DNA of 64,000 bases from Thiosymbion sp942492625 (GCA_942492625.1 CALOFM010000025.1:8962-72961); one strand, 5' to 3'; counted from the first letter of the stretch, positions 1 through 10,331 are shown. Translations and numbers: made by a program. The notes: generated from the letters alone by a model not told the origin.

Positions 1-217
1 GGAATCCAATCCCGCTGCGGAGCGGGCTCACCTGTGGATGGCCGCCGCATACGCGCAAGCCGGACGGATCGGCGATGCAGAATGGGAAATGGAGCAAGTC
101 CTTAGCGAGCGTGCGGACATCTCTGCGGATCGCATCCGTCAGACATATGGGTTCATGAAACCAGCCAACTTAGCGCATTTGGTTGACGGGCTGAACAAAG
201 CGGGACTAACGCCGTGA
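1..217 (+). CDS. C-terminal end of a TPR/adenylate-cyclase-like protein (partial)
   Basis: The frame starting at base 2 is open to a TGA at 215-217 and gives 71 residues of a protein that begins outside the window. It contains a helical stretch with AAAYAQAGRIGDAE, typical of a TPR helix, then a tail ending HLVDGLNKAGLTP. This kind of tail (a hydrophobic pair, a DGL..AGL ending) is common at the C-terminus of class III adenylate cyclases and related signalling proteins that carry TPR repeats. The catalytic part is not in the window, so the cyclase assignment is an inference from the tail only. Confidence 0.55.
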   Translation, partial: ESNPAAERAHLWMAAAYAQAGRIGDAEWEMEQVLSERADISADRIRQTYGFMKPANLAHLVDGLNKAGLTP

Positions 218-449
218 TTTGACCGAAATCGGGCGCCGGTCTCACGCCGATCGGAATCGGCGGCGCGATCGAATTCTTGTTGCCGCCTCCTCACTCGGGA
301 GTTTCTCGCGCGCTCGGTTCGATCCGGTCGAATTTCGCAGCGTAGCCACTCCGTCTGCAGGTTTGTCGACGCGAGCAGGACGACAGAGCGTGCGGTTCAA
401 TCCGAAATGGGGACGGGACCATTCCCGCCCCCGGGCTTGACTCGATCCC

Positions 450-740
450 TCAGAACTGCAGGTCTGGATTACCGGAGAGGCTCTTGTAAATATCGGGGTC
501 GTTGCCGCTCTTCGTATGGCTGCTAACGTCGGCCTTGAACAGGTCCGGGTTGCCGTCAGCCCAGCCATGGTAGCGGTCGACGCTGTCGCCGATGCTAGGC
601 TGCACGCCTGCGAAGTCCCCCGCGCTCGGCAGTTGCGCAGACAGATCGGAGTTGCCTTGATCGAGGCCCTGATAGAAATCGGCGGCACTGGCGGTCACGG
701 CGAACAGCGTAGCGGCAGCGGCGGTGATGATGGTCTTCAT
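450..740 (-). CDS. Small secreted protein with GN-x-DL repeats, unknown function
   Basis: This 96-residue protein starts with a clear Sec signal peptide (MKTIITAAAATLFAVTASAA). The mature part repeats a short motif: QGNSDL, DGNPDL, SGNPDL and a related NDPDIY, spaced through the chain. The start at 740 is chosen because AGGAGA lies 7-8 bases before this ATG and the signal peptide begins there; an earlier in-frame start 10 codons upstream has neither. No enzyme motif is visible. It is probably a periplasmic or exported structural or binding protein. It stands alone, with a palindrome about 120 bp upstream that could control it. Confidence 0.7.
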   Translation of the reverse strand: MKTIITAAAATLFAVTASAADFYQGLDQGNSDLSAQLPSAGDFAGVQPSIGDSVDRYHGWADGNPDLFKADVSSHTKSGNDPDIYKSLSGNPDLQF

Positions 741-1214
741 ATTCGTTTCTCCTGAAAGTCGGGTTTGCAAGGGATTGCGCTACTGGTTAGCGCGTTGGCC
801 CTTCGCATCCAGTCAGGCCGAACAGGCATCCGGCCCTTGCGATTCAAGTTAGCAGGGGGGTCGCGAATATTTGCGACTAAAGCCCGACGGTTTTCCGACG
901 TTTTTATTCACATTAAGAATCAATAAATTGCGGGGGTCCTGAAGGGGATCAGCGCAATCCCTTGTGTGTGCTTAAACCGAAAGTACACGGACCGGATCTG
1001 TAACAATCAATTGTTCACCTCTTGGAAGGGCTGCGTTTCGTATGCAAGCGAGGTTCGGACGCTGCCCAATGCCGACTGTAGCATTCGCTCTGTGGCTTTT
1101 CGGAAAGATGTCCTATAGTCATGAAAAGTCCTACACATCGAACGCAACAACATCTCGGAAATGGCGCTTGAGGATGCAGGCCAACAAGCGGTGTAGCGAT
1201 CATCCGTTTACGGG
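741..1214. other. Intergenic region with a 16-bp palindrome
   Basis: No convincing gene was found in this stretch. A near-perfect palindrome, TCGCGAATATTTGCGA, lies at 861-876, about 120 bp upstream of the secreted protein that reads leftwards from 740. It could be an operator. An AT-rich stretch around 900-930 and a second short dyad near 1000-1015 (AACAAT/ATTGTT) are the only other structures seen. Confidence 0.4.
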
Positions 1215-1499
1215 GTGACATCGATCGTGACATACGTCGTCATTCTCATCTCAACGGTCGTTTTCGAGGATCTCGGCGCGCGGGATCCATCTCGGGAGGA
1301 AGCCCAGACCCTCCTGCAGATCTTGAACGAACAGGACGCCACCGCGGATTTGGACAACGCCATTCCCAATCCGGCGGATTCTGGCGGGCTCTATGTCACG
1401 ATCTCCACTAATTCCGATCCGAAAGCGCTCGCGCAAACCCTGCGCGACCTTCCCGGTGTCGCTACGGCCTATCTCAAACCAGCGGAGGAAATGCCTTAA
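1215..1499 (+). CDS. Stand-alone subtilase prodomain-like protein (possible protease inhibitor/chaperone)
   Basis: A 94-residue protein starting with GTG. Its last 30 residues (PKALAQTLRDLPGVATAYLKP) match in pattern residues 99-123 of the adjacent subtilase, where the motif is KAL-x3-L followed by AAAYIKPP and then LP. Compact alpha/beta prodomains of subtilases (inhibitor I9 type) usually fold and inhibit the enzyme, and stand-alone relatives act as inhibitors. Here one copy sits in the protease and another is encoded 74 bp upstream of its start, in the same direction, so the two are probably co-transcribed. The first 15 residues are hydrophobic but do not form a clear signal peptide. The function as inhibitor or folding partner is inferred. 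Confidence 0.6.
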   Translation: MTSIVTYVVILISTVVFEDLGARDPSREEAQTLLQILNEQDATADLDNAIPNPADSGGLYVTISTNSDPKALAQTLRDLPGVATAYLKPAEEMP

Positions 1500-1573
1500 A
1501 TCTATCCGAATTGACCTGTGCTCCGGCGAGCGCCGCGAAGCATGTTTACACGAGCCCAGAAGGAGACCCCACA

Positions 1574-3484
1574 ATGGCGCGCAAATCGACAAAGGTAGCA
1601 GACATCATCCAAGGAATACCGGAGCTCGTCGTCATGACGAGGCGTGAAACCGCGTTGCGGGCGTCGGCCGGCCGCATGGAATCACTTGCCGGAGAAACCC
1701 TCTCCGATCTCGACAAGGCGCTGAAGAAGCACAAGGGCGTCATGAAGCCCATGTTCGGATTCACCGAGGAACGTGTGCAGGAGCGGTTGGTAAGGGCCGA
1801 AGCCGCCGCAGAAAAGCCCATGGCGGATCTGTCGGTCTTTTACTCGATCGAGGTGCCGGAAAAAGAGATGAAGGCCCTGTGCGAGGCGCTGAACAAGACC
1901 GATCAGCTTGCCGCCGCCTATATCAAGCCGCCCACCGGATTACCAGAGGAAATCAACGAGATGACCGCTGCGGCGGTGGAACCGCCTTCGGCGTCGCCGG
2001 ATTTCACGGCCCGGCAACTCTATCTCGAGCCCCCGCCCGAGGGCGTCAACGCACGCTGGGCATGGACTCAGGCCGGCGGGCGCGGTTCCGACGTGCGCAT
2101 TGTCGATATCGAAGGCGCTTGGAGGTTCACCCACGAAGACCTGACCCAGAATCAGGGTGGCGTGGTTGCCGGAGTCGAGTACGGTGCCGTCAGTTGGCGC
2201 AACCACGGCACGGCCGTGCTCGGCGAATACGGCGGTGATGCCAACGGCGTCGGGATTGTCGGCATTTGCTCAGAGGCGATCGCCAGCGCGGTCTCTCACG
2301 GCGGGTTGGGGTCCGCGGGCGCGATGAACCAGGCGGCGCAACGTCTGAGGCCGGGCGACATCATGCTCCTGGAGATGCACCGGCCGGGACCGCGGCATGA
2401 TTTCGACTCGCGCAGCGACCAGCGCGGCTATATCGCCGTCGAATGGTGGCCGGACGATTTCGCCGCTATTCTGAATGCCTCTCGCGCGGGCATCATCGTC
2501 GTCGAAGCCGCCGGCAACGGCGCCGAAGATCTCGACGACCACCTCTATGAAACCCCCGGATTCGGCTTTCCAGCGGACTGGAAGAACCCTTTTCGCCGCT
2601 CGAACCGGGATTCCGGCGCGATCGTCATTGGCGCCGGCACGCCGCCCCCGGGGACCCACGGTAGCGACCACGGCCCCGATCGATCGCGCCTCGGCTTCTC
2701 GAATTTCGGCGCGCTGGTAGACGCACAGGGCTGGGGCCGGGAGGTCACGACCTGCGGATACGGCGACCTGCAGGGCGGCGAGAGTGAGGATCTGTGGTAC
2801 ACGGACCGCTTCAGCGGAACTTCCAGCGCCTCGCCGATCGTGACCGGCGTCATCGGCTGCATCCAGGGTATGGCAAAGGCGCACGGACGCGCGGTACTGA
2901 CGCCGGCTGAGTTTCGCAATGCTCTGCGCACGACCGGATCGCAACAGGAAAACGCGCCGGGCAGGCCTCGTACCCAACGGATCGGCAACCGGCCGAATAT
3001 CCACGCCATCGCGCAGCAGGTCTTCGGGAAGCCGGGGAAACGAAGCCGGATCGCGTTCCGCCGGAAAATCGATCGCTGCCGGCCCTTGGAGATCCGCGCA
3101 CTGCTCGACGGCTGCAAAGAGCTCTCCAGTACCTACGACGCCTTCACCCTGCAGGGCGGTCTGGTCTCCGCGCAGTCGCTGCGGGCAGAAGATTCCACCG
3201 CGCTTTCCGACCTGGCGATCCTATTCCGCTTTTCGAGCCTGGAAGGCCAATCGGTCAACATCCTCGGCCCGATCGGCAGCGAGCGCTATCTGTGGATGGG
3301 AATAATCGCGGCGGACGGTCTTGGCGACATTTACATCGAGCGCGGTTTTTCGTCGTCCGGCAGCCACTACTTCGACCTCGTCGTCATGATCCAGGGGGTC
3401 GAGGTGCGCTATGTCTACAACGACGAGGCGCAGAGATACCTGCCGCAAGGCGGCAGGCCCGGGCTCAGCCCCGGACAGAGATAG
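1574..3484 (+). CDS. S8 family (subtilisin-like) serine protease with N- and C-terminal extensions
   Basis: A 636-residue protein. The catalytic triad of family S8 is complete: Asp178 in IVDIEGA, His211 in NHGTAV and Ser417 in GTSSASP, with the oxyanion-hole Asn315 in AAGNG. Residues 1-140 form an N-terminal region with a prodomain-like module (about 95-125) related to the small upstream protein. Residues 490-636 are a C-terminal domain I do not recognise. No signal peptide or membrane segment is visible, so the enzyme may act in the cytoplasm or use a non-Sec route. The start at 1574 is preceded by AGAAGGAGA at good spacing; the frame is open further upstream but lacks a ribosome site. Confidence 0.88.
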   Translation: MARKSTKVADIIQGIPELVVMTRRETALRASAGRMESLAGETLSDLDKALKKHKGVMKPMFGFTEERVQERLVRAEAAAEKPMADLSVFYSIEVPEKEMKALCEALNKTDQLAAAYIKPPTGLPEEINEMTAAAVEPPSASPDFTARQLYLEPPPEGVNARWAWTQAGGRGSDVRIVDIEGAWRFTHEDLTQNQGGVVAGVEYGAVSWRNHGTAVLGEYGGDANGVGIVGICSEAIASAVSHGGLGSAGAMNQAAQRLRPGDIMLLEMHRPGPRHDFDSRSDQRGYIAVEWWPDDFAAILNASRAGIIVVEAAGNGAEDLDDHLYETPGFGFPADWKNPFRRSNRDSGAIVIGAGTPPPGTHGSDHGPDRSRLGFSNFGALVDAQGWGREVTTCGYGDLQGGESEDLWYTDRFSGTSSASPIVTGVIGCIQGMAKAHGRAVLTPAEFRNALRTTGSQQENAPGRPRTQRIGNRPNIHAIAQQVFGKPGKRSRIAFRRKIDRCRPLEIRALLDGCKELSSTYDAFTLQGGLVSAQSLRAEDSTALSDLAILFRFSSLEGQSVNILGPIGSERYLWMGIIAADGLGDIYIERGFSSSGSHYFDLVVMIQGVEVRYVYNDEAQRYLPQGGRPGLSPGQR

Positions 3485-3573
3485 GCGGACGGGAGCAATG
3501 ATAAGGGAACCCGGAGCTGCGGGAGCGCGAAGGCGCCGTAACGTTTTCGCGTCCCGCTTTCCGGCCGATTCCG

Positions 3574-4932
3574 TCAACCCTCGGGAATCCGAAGCACCTG
3601 ACCGACGCGGATTCGGTCGCCGTCTATGCTGTTCGCGCTGCGAATAGAGGTCACACTCACGTCGTACTGCTTGGCTATCTCCCCCAGTGTGTCGCCACTG
3701 TTGATGACGTGGCGGCGCGCCCTACCGCCACCGTCGCCTCGGCCGTGGCCGGCACCGGCACCGGCACCGGCAAGCTTGCTACCGGGAGGCGGGTAGCTGG
3801 CGAAGTATGCCTTGATGCCGGACAGTATCGCCTTGGCAAGCTTGGTCTGGTGGTCGCCGTTTCGCAGACGCTTCTCCTCCTCCGGGTTGGAGATGTAGGC
3901 CGTCTCTACCAGCATGGAAGGGATGTCCGGGGACTTGAGGACGACAAATCCCGCCTTCTGGACGCTGTTTTTGTGCACCGCCCCCAACTTCCTGAGGTTC
4001 GCGAGCACCTTGGTCGCCGCAACGTTGCTGTGTTCCAAGGTGGCGTTCTGCGTCATATCCAAAAGGACGGTGGCCAACAGGTTGTCGTTCTCGCGCAGAT
4101 CAATTCCACCGACGAGGTCTGCGCTGTTCTCTTTATCCGCCAGCCACTTGGCCGCCTCGCTGCTGGCCCCACGGTGAGATAGGGTGTACACGGAAGAACC
4201 GCGTACCCGCCGGTCGCGAAACGCATCGGCGTGGATGGAAACGAACAGGTCCGCCTTCTCCTTGCGCGCCAAGCTGATGCGCTTACGCAGACGTAGGTAG
4301 TAGTCGCCATCGCGGATCAGGACCGGCCGCATGCCCCGCTCCTTCTTCACCAAGCCCGCAAGCTTGCGGGCAATCTGCAGGGTGACCTGCTTCTCCCGGG
4401 TACCTTTGGCGCCGATCGCGCCCGGGTCCTCTCCACCGTGCCCGGCATCGATGGCGACGATGACGTCCCGCGCCTTCTTCGGTTGCGTGCGAATCGATCG
4501 ATGGGGCTTGGCTTCTTCGGCCGCGGCCTTTCCGGCGGGCCCTTCCACCACCGGTACCAAGTCCACCACCAGGCGGTGGCCATACTGGTCGTTAGGCTGC
4601 AGGGCAAAGCTTTTGGCGCGGACTTTCTGCTTGAGATCCAAAACCAAGCGCAGGTCATCGCCGTCGCGCACGCCGCTGCGCATGCCCATCAACAAAGGCT
4701 CGTCCGATTCCACGGTCGGAAGCTTGTCCTTGAGCTGGGCGTCCGGGATGTCTATGACCAGGCGATGGGGCCCGTCGAGCGAGAAAATCTTGTGTGAGAC
4801 AGATGCGGCGGTATCCACCACCAACCGCGTATGATCCGGCGCGGTCCAGACACGCGCACCGCGCACCTCGACCTGTTGCGCATGAGCAGACAGTGACGAA
4901 AGGATCAAAACTAGCGCGATAAACCTATACAT
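3574..4932 (-). CDS. amiC: N-acetylmuramoyl-L-alanine amidase, AmiC/AmiB type
   Basis: A 452-residue periplasmic enzyme that cleaves the amide bond between N-acetylmuramic acid and the stem peptide during cell separation. Order of parts: signal peptide (MYRFIALVLILSSLSAHAQ), AMIN domain (about 22-125) that targets the septum, a zinc-dependent Amidase_3 domain beginning VIVAIDAGHGGEDPGA (zinc ligands in the H-G-G-E region and the later SIHAD), and one LysM domain at the C-terminus (HVINSGDTLGEIA to the end). A basic and glycine-rich linker precedes LysM. It lies downstream of nnr and tsaE, the arrangement seen in many gammaproteobacteria, although 286 bases separate it from tsaE. A GTG three codons upstream is an alternative start. 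Confidence 0.93.
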   Translation of the reverse strand: MYRFIALVLILSSLSAHAQQVEVRGARVWTAPDHTRLVVDTAASVSHKIFSLDGPHRLVIDIPDAQLKDKLPTVESDEPLLMGMRSGVRDGDDLRLVLDLKQKVRAKSFALQPNDQYGHRLVVDLVPVVEGPAGKAAAEEAKPHRSIRTQPKKARDVIVAIDAGHGGEDPGAIGAKGTREKQVTLQIARKLAGLVKKERGMRPVLIRDGDYYLRLRKRISLARKEKADLFVSIHADAFRDRRVRGSSVYTLSHRGASSEAAKWLADKENSADLVGGIDLRENDNLLATVLLDMTQNATLEHSNVAATKVLANLRKLGAVHKNSVQKAGFVVLKSPDIPSMLVETAYISNPEEEKRLRNGDHQTKLAKAILSGIKAYFASYPPPGSKLAGAGAGAGHGRGDGGGRARRHVINSGDTLGEIAKQYDVSVTSIRSANSIDGDRIRVGQVLRIPEG

Positions 4933-5218
4933 CGCGGGCACCAGTCGCGGGATTCCAATGGAAGCAGTTGTTTAAAGGATAGCAGAAATCCTCTAGCGTT
5001 CCTAAAGGAAAACCGGTGATTAGCCTTGATTTCTAGAGTTCAGGTGAAAAAATGTAGCTAAATTTATACAGAACAATCCGGGGCGACAAGATTTGGCACC
5101 AGGATGCGCGCCACCGACCCGGAGGAGAGTTGAAATCCCGCCCCGGGGCAACGCGCCTGTCCCCCAATGCCCGGCGGGCATCGCATTTTCCGGTAGTTAT
5201 TTTTCGTTGCTTGAACGC

Positions 5219-5677
5219 TCAAGCAGGGCCCTGCATGCGCGCCAGCAATTCGGCGCCGCGCGGACTCCCCCCAACCAGGTCCAGCGCACGCGCCGCTGCG
5301 GCATGCTCGATGCTGATGGTCAGATCCGGTTGCGGCAGGACACCCCTGCCCCGCTCCGGCCACTCGACACACAGAACGCTCTGCGGCTCCAGGAGGTCGC
5401 GCAGCCCCAGGAGCTCCAACTCTTCGGGGTCGGCGAGCCGATAGAGGTCCAAGTGGTAGAGATACATAGACTGCAGCTCGTAAGGTTCGAGCAGGGTGTA
5501 GGTGGGACTACGGACCGGACCGACGTGGCCCAGTCCGCGTAGAAGCCCGCGAATCAGAGTGGTCTTACCCGTACCAAGGTCCCCCTGCAGGTAGATCACG
5601 CAAGGGGGCGACAAATGCATAGCGATACGCCGCCCGAAGGCGTCTTGTGCTGCCTCGCCTTCCAGACGCACTCGCAT
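5219..5677 (-). CDS. tsaE: tRNA threonylcarbamoyladenosine biosynthesis ATPase TsaE
   Basis: A 152-residue P-loop ATPase that works with TsaB, TsaD and TsaC to make t6A37 in tRNAs decoding ANN codons. Walker A is GDLGTGKTT at residues 32-40. The family marks SPTYTLLEPY, HLDLYRL and EWPERG are all present and the length is normal. The ATG overlaps the nnr stop codon by one base (TGATG), so translation is coupled to nnr. Confidence 0.96.
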   Translation of the reverse strand: MRVRLEGEAAQDAFGRRIAMHLSPPCVIYLQGDLGTGKTTLIRGLLRGLGHVGPVRSPTYTLLEPYELQSMYLYHLDLYRLADPEELELLGLRDLLEPQSVLCVEWPERGRGVLPQPDLTISIEHAAAARALDLVGGSPRGAELLARMQGPA

Positions 5678-7191
5678 CAGTCATCCGCCCAAGAGTTGAT
5701 GAGGGGCCGTATGCAATTGAGCAGATCGCTCGCGAGCAGCCCACGCTCCCCTCCTTCGGCCGCCGCCACGTCACCAGCCGTTGCATGCAGACACACACCC
5801 GAACAAGCGGCATCCTCGGGGCTCATACCCTGGGCGATCAGGGCCGCGATGACACCGGTCAGCACATCGCCGGTTCCGGCCGTCGCCATTCCCGGGTTGC
5901 CTGCGTCGCATACCCCCGGCGGCTTGCCCGACGCACCCAAGACCAGGGTCCCTGCGCCCTTCAGGACCACGACGCCGCCAAATCGCTCCTGCAATCGGCG
6001 AACACTGGCAAAACGATCCCCCTGCACCTCGGAGATCTCGGTACCCAGCAGGCGGGCGGCCTCTCCCGGATGCGGGGTCAGGACCCAGTTCTCGCGCGTC
6101 GCCGGAGACTTGGCCAGCAGATTCAAGGCATCCGCATCGACGACCAGCGGCAGGTCCGACTCGAGGACTCGGCCGAGCAGCCCTTTTCCCCAGGACTCCC
6201 GGGCCAGTCCCGGTCCGACGGCGACCACCGTTGCCTTCTCCAGGAAGGGGTCGAGATCCATTGGCCAGGAGACGCCACGGCACATGAGCTCCGGCCTTGT
6301 AAGGTTGAGGAAATGCGCATGGTCGGGATGGGTCACAATGCTTACCAGGCCAGCCCCCGTCCGCAGGGCGCCCTCCCCGGCCAGCCGGGCCGCACCCGAG
6401 TAGCCGGGAGCCCCGCCAACCACCAGGACGTGCCCGAAGCCCCCCTTGTTCGCCGAACGGGGACGCCGGCCCAGTGAGGCGCACCGCTTGGAGCGGTCGA
6501 GCCGGCGCGCGGACAGGATCTCGCGCGAGTAGACCACGGCCGGAATGTGCAGCGCATCGAACCGGATCTGGCCGCAGCAGTCGGGGCCATCCCCGGTGAA
6601 CATGCCCCGCTTGAGCCCGATGAAGCTGATGCTGGCTTCCGCGTCGACCGCCGCCCCGAGAATCTGTCCCGAGTCCGAGTGCAGACCGGAGGGAATGTCG
6701 ATGGCGAGCACCGGGGCGGGATGGGCGTTGACAGCGACGATGGCCGCGGCCCATTCGCCGGTGACTTCCCGTTCGAGCCCGGTACCCAGAAGGGCATCGA
6801 CGATGAGATCTGTGCGCTCGGGGAGTGACTCGAAGGGCTCGACCTTGCCGCCCGCCTCCTTGAAGGCCACCGCCATCGCAAAGGCATCACCATGAAGCCG
6901 TTGCGCGTCGCCGAGCTGCAGAACCCGCACACCGAGGCCGTCCATCTGCGCGCAACGGGCGACCACATAGCCGTCCCCACCATTGTTGCCGACGCCGCAG
7001 ACGACCGTGATGTCACGGGCATCCGGCCAGCGCTCGCGTAGCAATCGGTAAGCGGCACGGCCGGCACGCTCCATGAGCTCGGCGCCGGGAATTCCGTGAT
7101 CTTCGATGGCCGTTCGGTCGAGCTCACGGACCTGCTCGGCGCGGTAGAGGGCATGGGGCAAACGGTCGGAACCGGGCATCAGGCGAGGCAT
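5677..7191 (-). CDS. nnr: Bifunctional NAD(P)H-hydrate epimerase / ADP-dependent NAD(P)H-hydrate dehydratase
   Basis: A 504-residue metabolite repair enzyme. The N-terminal YjeF_N half (about 1-215) epimerises R- and S-NAD(P)HX; it shows VCGVGNNGGDGYVVA and DALLGTGL. The C-terminal ribokinase-like half (about 230-500) removes water from S-NAD(P)HX using ADP; it shows VVDADALNLLA, LTPHPGEAARLLG and the NPGMATAGTGDVLTG nucleotide site. Full length for the fused bacterial form. It is followed directly by tsaE and faces queG head to head. Confidence 0.95.
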   Translation of the reverse strand: MPRLMPGSDRLPHALYRAEQVRELDRTAIEDHGIPGAELMERAGRAAYRLLRERWPDARDITVVCGVGNNGGDGYVVARCAQMDGLGVRVLQLGDAQRLHGDAFAMAVAFKEAGGKVEPFESLPERTDLIVDALLGTGLEREVTGEWAAAIVAVNAHPAPVLAIDIPSGLHSDSGQILGAAVDAEASISFIGLKRGMFTGDGPDCCGQIRFDALHIPAVVYSREILSARRLDRSKRCASLGRRPRSANKGGFGHVLVVGGAPGYSGAARLAGEGALRTGAGLVSIVTHPDHAHFLNLTRPELMCRGVSWPMDLDPFLEKATVVAVGPGLARESWGKGLLGRVLESDLPLVVDADALNLLAKSPATRENWVLTPHPGEAARLLGTEISEVQGDRFASVRRLQERFGGVVVLKGAGTLVLGASGKPPGVCDAGNPGMATAGTGDVLTGVIAALIAQGMSPEDAACSGVCLHATAGDVAAAEGGERGLLASDLLNCIRPLINSWADD

Positions 7192-7244
7192 TTCGAAGCT
7201 CCGTGTCTGGTTTCGGCTTTAGAATAGGGTAAAGGATAACCGAC

Positions 7245-8314
<1,070 letters not shown>

Positions 8315-8342
<28 letters not shown>

Positions 8343-8860
8343 TGGCGCAGCTCGGCGATGGACTCCTTGATGTCCTCCAAGGCCAAATGGGTGCCGTCCT
8401 TCCTGAAGGATTCAGCCACCTGAGGCGCCCAGCGCTGCGCCAGGATCTTCAGGCTGCTCACGTCCAGGTTGCGGTAGTGGAAATAGGACTCCAAGCGCGG
8501 CATGCAGCGGGCGAGGAAGCGCCGGTCCTGACAGATGCTGTTGCCGCACAGGGGGGACTTACCCGGAGGGACGTGCTTTTGCAGGAAGGCGATGGTCTCC
8601 CTTTCCGCCCGCTGCTCGTCGCATTCGCTGGCCCGCACCCTTGTCAGCAGGCCCGAATCGCCGTGGTGCTTGCGATTCCAGTCGTCCATGGCCGCCAGTA
8701 CATGCTCGGGCTGGTTGATGGCGATCACCGGCCCCTTCGCGAGTATCTCCAGGCGCTCGTCGGTGACGACGGTGGCGATCTCGATAATCTGGTCGCGGAA
8801 GGGGTCCAGTCCCGTCATCTCCAGGTCCATCCAGACAAGGTTGTTTTCGTTCTGGGGCAT
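8315..8860 (-). CDS. orn: Oligoribonuclease
   Basis: A 181-residue DEDDh 3'-5' exoribonuclease that degrades very short RNAs, including pGpG from c-di-GMP turnover. Asp12 and Glu14 in WMDLEMTGLD form the first motif; ICQDRRFLAR and the final HLALEDIKESI supply the remaining Asp and His. The length is normal. It converges on queG with a 28-base overlap of coding ends. Confidence 0.96.
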
Positions 8861-8994
8861 CCCATTTGTCCTTAAGCCGGTATTGAAAAGAGTTTACCGC
8901 GAAAAAGCCCGCAGGACCGCCGCCGAACGGAACCTTGTGCGCCGACCCCGCCTTTTCTCTACAATTGACCCTAACGAATTTGCGGAGAAGCCGA

Positions 8995-9276
8995 ATGAGA
9001 ACCTGCATCCTATCCATCAGCCTTGCCGCCGCGGTTGGTGCCGCCCCGAGCTACGCGGCCGCGCAGGACGGCGTCGAGACGCTGTACGATCAGCACTGCG
9101 TTTCCTGCCACGGTACCGAGGTGTACACCCGGGAGGACCGCAAGGTCACCTCCCTGCCCGCCCTGCAGCGCCAGGTTCAGCGTTGCGAGACGGCACTCGG
9201 GCTGCGCTGGTTCGATGAGGATATCAGCGAAATGTCTCAGTTCTTGAACGAGCGCTACTACCACTTCAAGCCCTGA
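8995..9276 (+). CDS. Small periplasmic monohaem cytochrome c
   Basis: A 93-residue protein with a signal peptide (ending in SYAAAQ) and one haem site, CVSCH, at about residues 36-40. A later Met in the SEMSQFL segment is a candidate distal ligand. A GGAGA ribosome site lies 6 bases before the ATG. The gene ends only two bases before rsgA, so the two probably share a message. The likely role is electron carrier in the periplasm; the partner cannot be told from the sequence. Confidence 0.85.
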   Translation: MRTCILSISLAAAVGAAPSYAAAQDGVETLYDQHCVSCHGTEVYTREDRKVTSLPALQRQVQRCETALGLRWFDEDISEMSQFLNERYYHFKP

Positions 9277-9278
9277 CC

Positions 9279-10277
9279 ATGCCGAGGCGGCGGCTGTCCG
9301 AGCGCCAGATCAAGCGCATCCGCAAGATCCAGGAACGCCGCCGCCAGCGCCTCGCCGAGCGCGCGCAGCTCGCCCTCTCCGACCATGACGAGGTTCAGGC
9401 CCGCGAGGGACTCGTGGTGGTGCGCCATGGTGCCAACCTCGCGGTGGAAGACACCAGCGGCGGTGTGCACCATTGTCTGGTTCGGCAAAACATCGGCCAT
9501 CCGGTGTGCGGGGATCGGGTGGTCTGGCAGCCCACGGGAGCGAACGCGGGTGTAGTAACGGCCATCATGGAGCGGCAGGCCGTCCTGAGCCGCCCGGACT
9601 ACAGCGGCCGGGAAAAGCCCCTGGCTGCGAATCTCACCAGGCTGGTGGTCCTGTTGGCGCCCGAGCCGGATCCCAGCGAGTATCTGGTCGACCAATACCT
9701 GGTGGCCGCGGAGTTCATGGGCGTCGGGGCGACGATCGCCTTCAACAAGCTGGACCTGCTGAGCACCGGGGCCGCGAAAGAGTTCCGCGCGCGGTATGCG
9801 CGCTACCAAGACATCGGCTATCCGGTCGTCTGGATCAGCCTCAAGGACGGAAGCTGCCTCGACCCGCTCGCGCAGGTGCTTGCTGGGGAGACCAGCATCC
9901 TGGTGGGCCAATCGGGCGTCGGCAAGTCATCCCTGGTCAAGGCACTGCTGCCGGATCAGGAGATACAGATCGGACGACTGTCCAAGGCCACGGGGCTGGG
10001 CAGACATACCACGTCCGCCGCCACCTGCTACCTATTGCCCGGCGGCGGCCGACTCGTAGACTCGCCGGGAGTGCGCAGCTTTCGCCTCGGGCCCATCGGA
10101 TTGCCGCAGCTCACGCAGGGGTTTCGAGAGCTTGCGCCTTATATCGGGCACTGCCAATTCGGCAACTGCCGCCACGACCGTGAGCCGGGATGCGCAGTCA
10201 AGCAGGCAATGACGGAGGGTCACATCCACCCCGAGCGGCTGGCGAACTTCCACCACCTTGCCGCTAAGCTGGCCTAG
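9279..10277 (+). CDS. rsgA: Ribosome small subunit biogenesis GTPase RsgA
   Basis: A 332-residue circularly permuted GTPase that helps maturation of the 30S subunit. It has an N-terminal OB domain, G4 in AFNKLDLL, the P-loop GQSGVGKSS near residues 209-217, DSPGVRSF and the C-terminal zinc site with CQFGNCRH and EPGC. The stop codon TAG lies at 10275-10277, where the inverted repeat of the Tn3 element begins (10276). The transposon thus overlaps the stop and may have trimmed a few residues off the natural end (the protein stops at HHLAAKLA). Confidence 0.95.
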   Translation: MPRRRLSERQIKRIRKIQERRRQRLAERAQLALSDHDEVQAREGLVVVRHGANLAVEDTSGGVHHCLVRQNIGHPVCGDRVVWQPTGANAGVVTAIMERQAVLSRPDYSGREKPLAANLTRLVVLLAPEPDPSEYLVDQYLVAAEFMGVGATIAFNKLDLLSTGAAKEFRARYARYQDIGYPVVWISLKDGSCLDPLAQVLAGETSILVGQSGVGKSSLVKALLPDQEIQIGRLSKATGLGRHTTSAATCYLLPGGGRLVDSPGVRSFRLGPIGLPQLTQGFRELAPYIGHCQFGNCRHDREPGCAVKQAMTEGHIHPERLANFHHLAAKLA

Positions 10278-10324
10278 AACTAGAGAAGCTGTCATGAGCC
10301 GCCATATGCGGTTTGTCTAATATT
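10276..10324 (+). repeat. Left terminal inverted repeat of the Tn3-family element
   Basis: Starts AGAACTAGAGAAGCTG and ends TCTAATATT. It pairs with 13889-13937 in inverted orientation with four mismatches over 49 bases. It begins at the second base of the rsgA stop codon. Confidence 0.92.
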
Positions 10325-10331
10325 CCACAGA

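Noticed and set aside
1015..1233. Minus-strand frame before the prodomain-like gene
   Set aside because: No ribosome site, no conserved features, odd composition.
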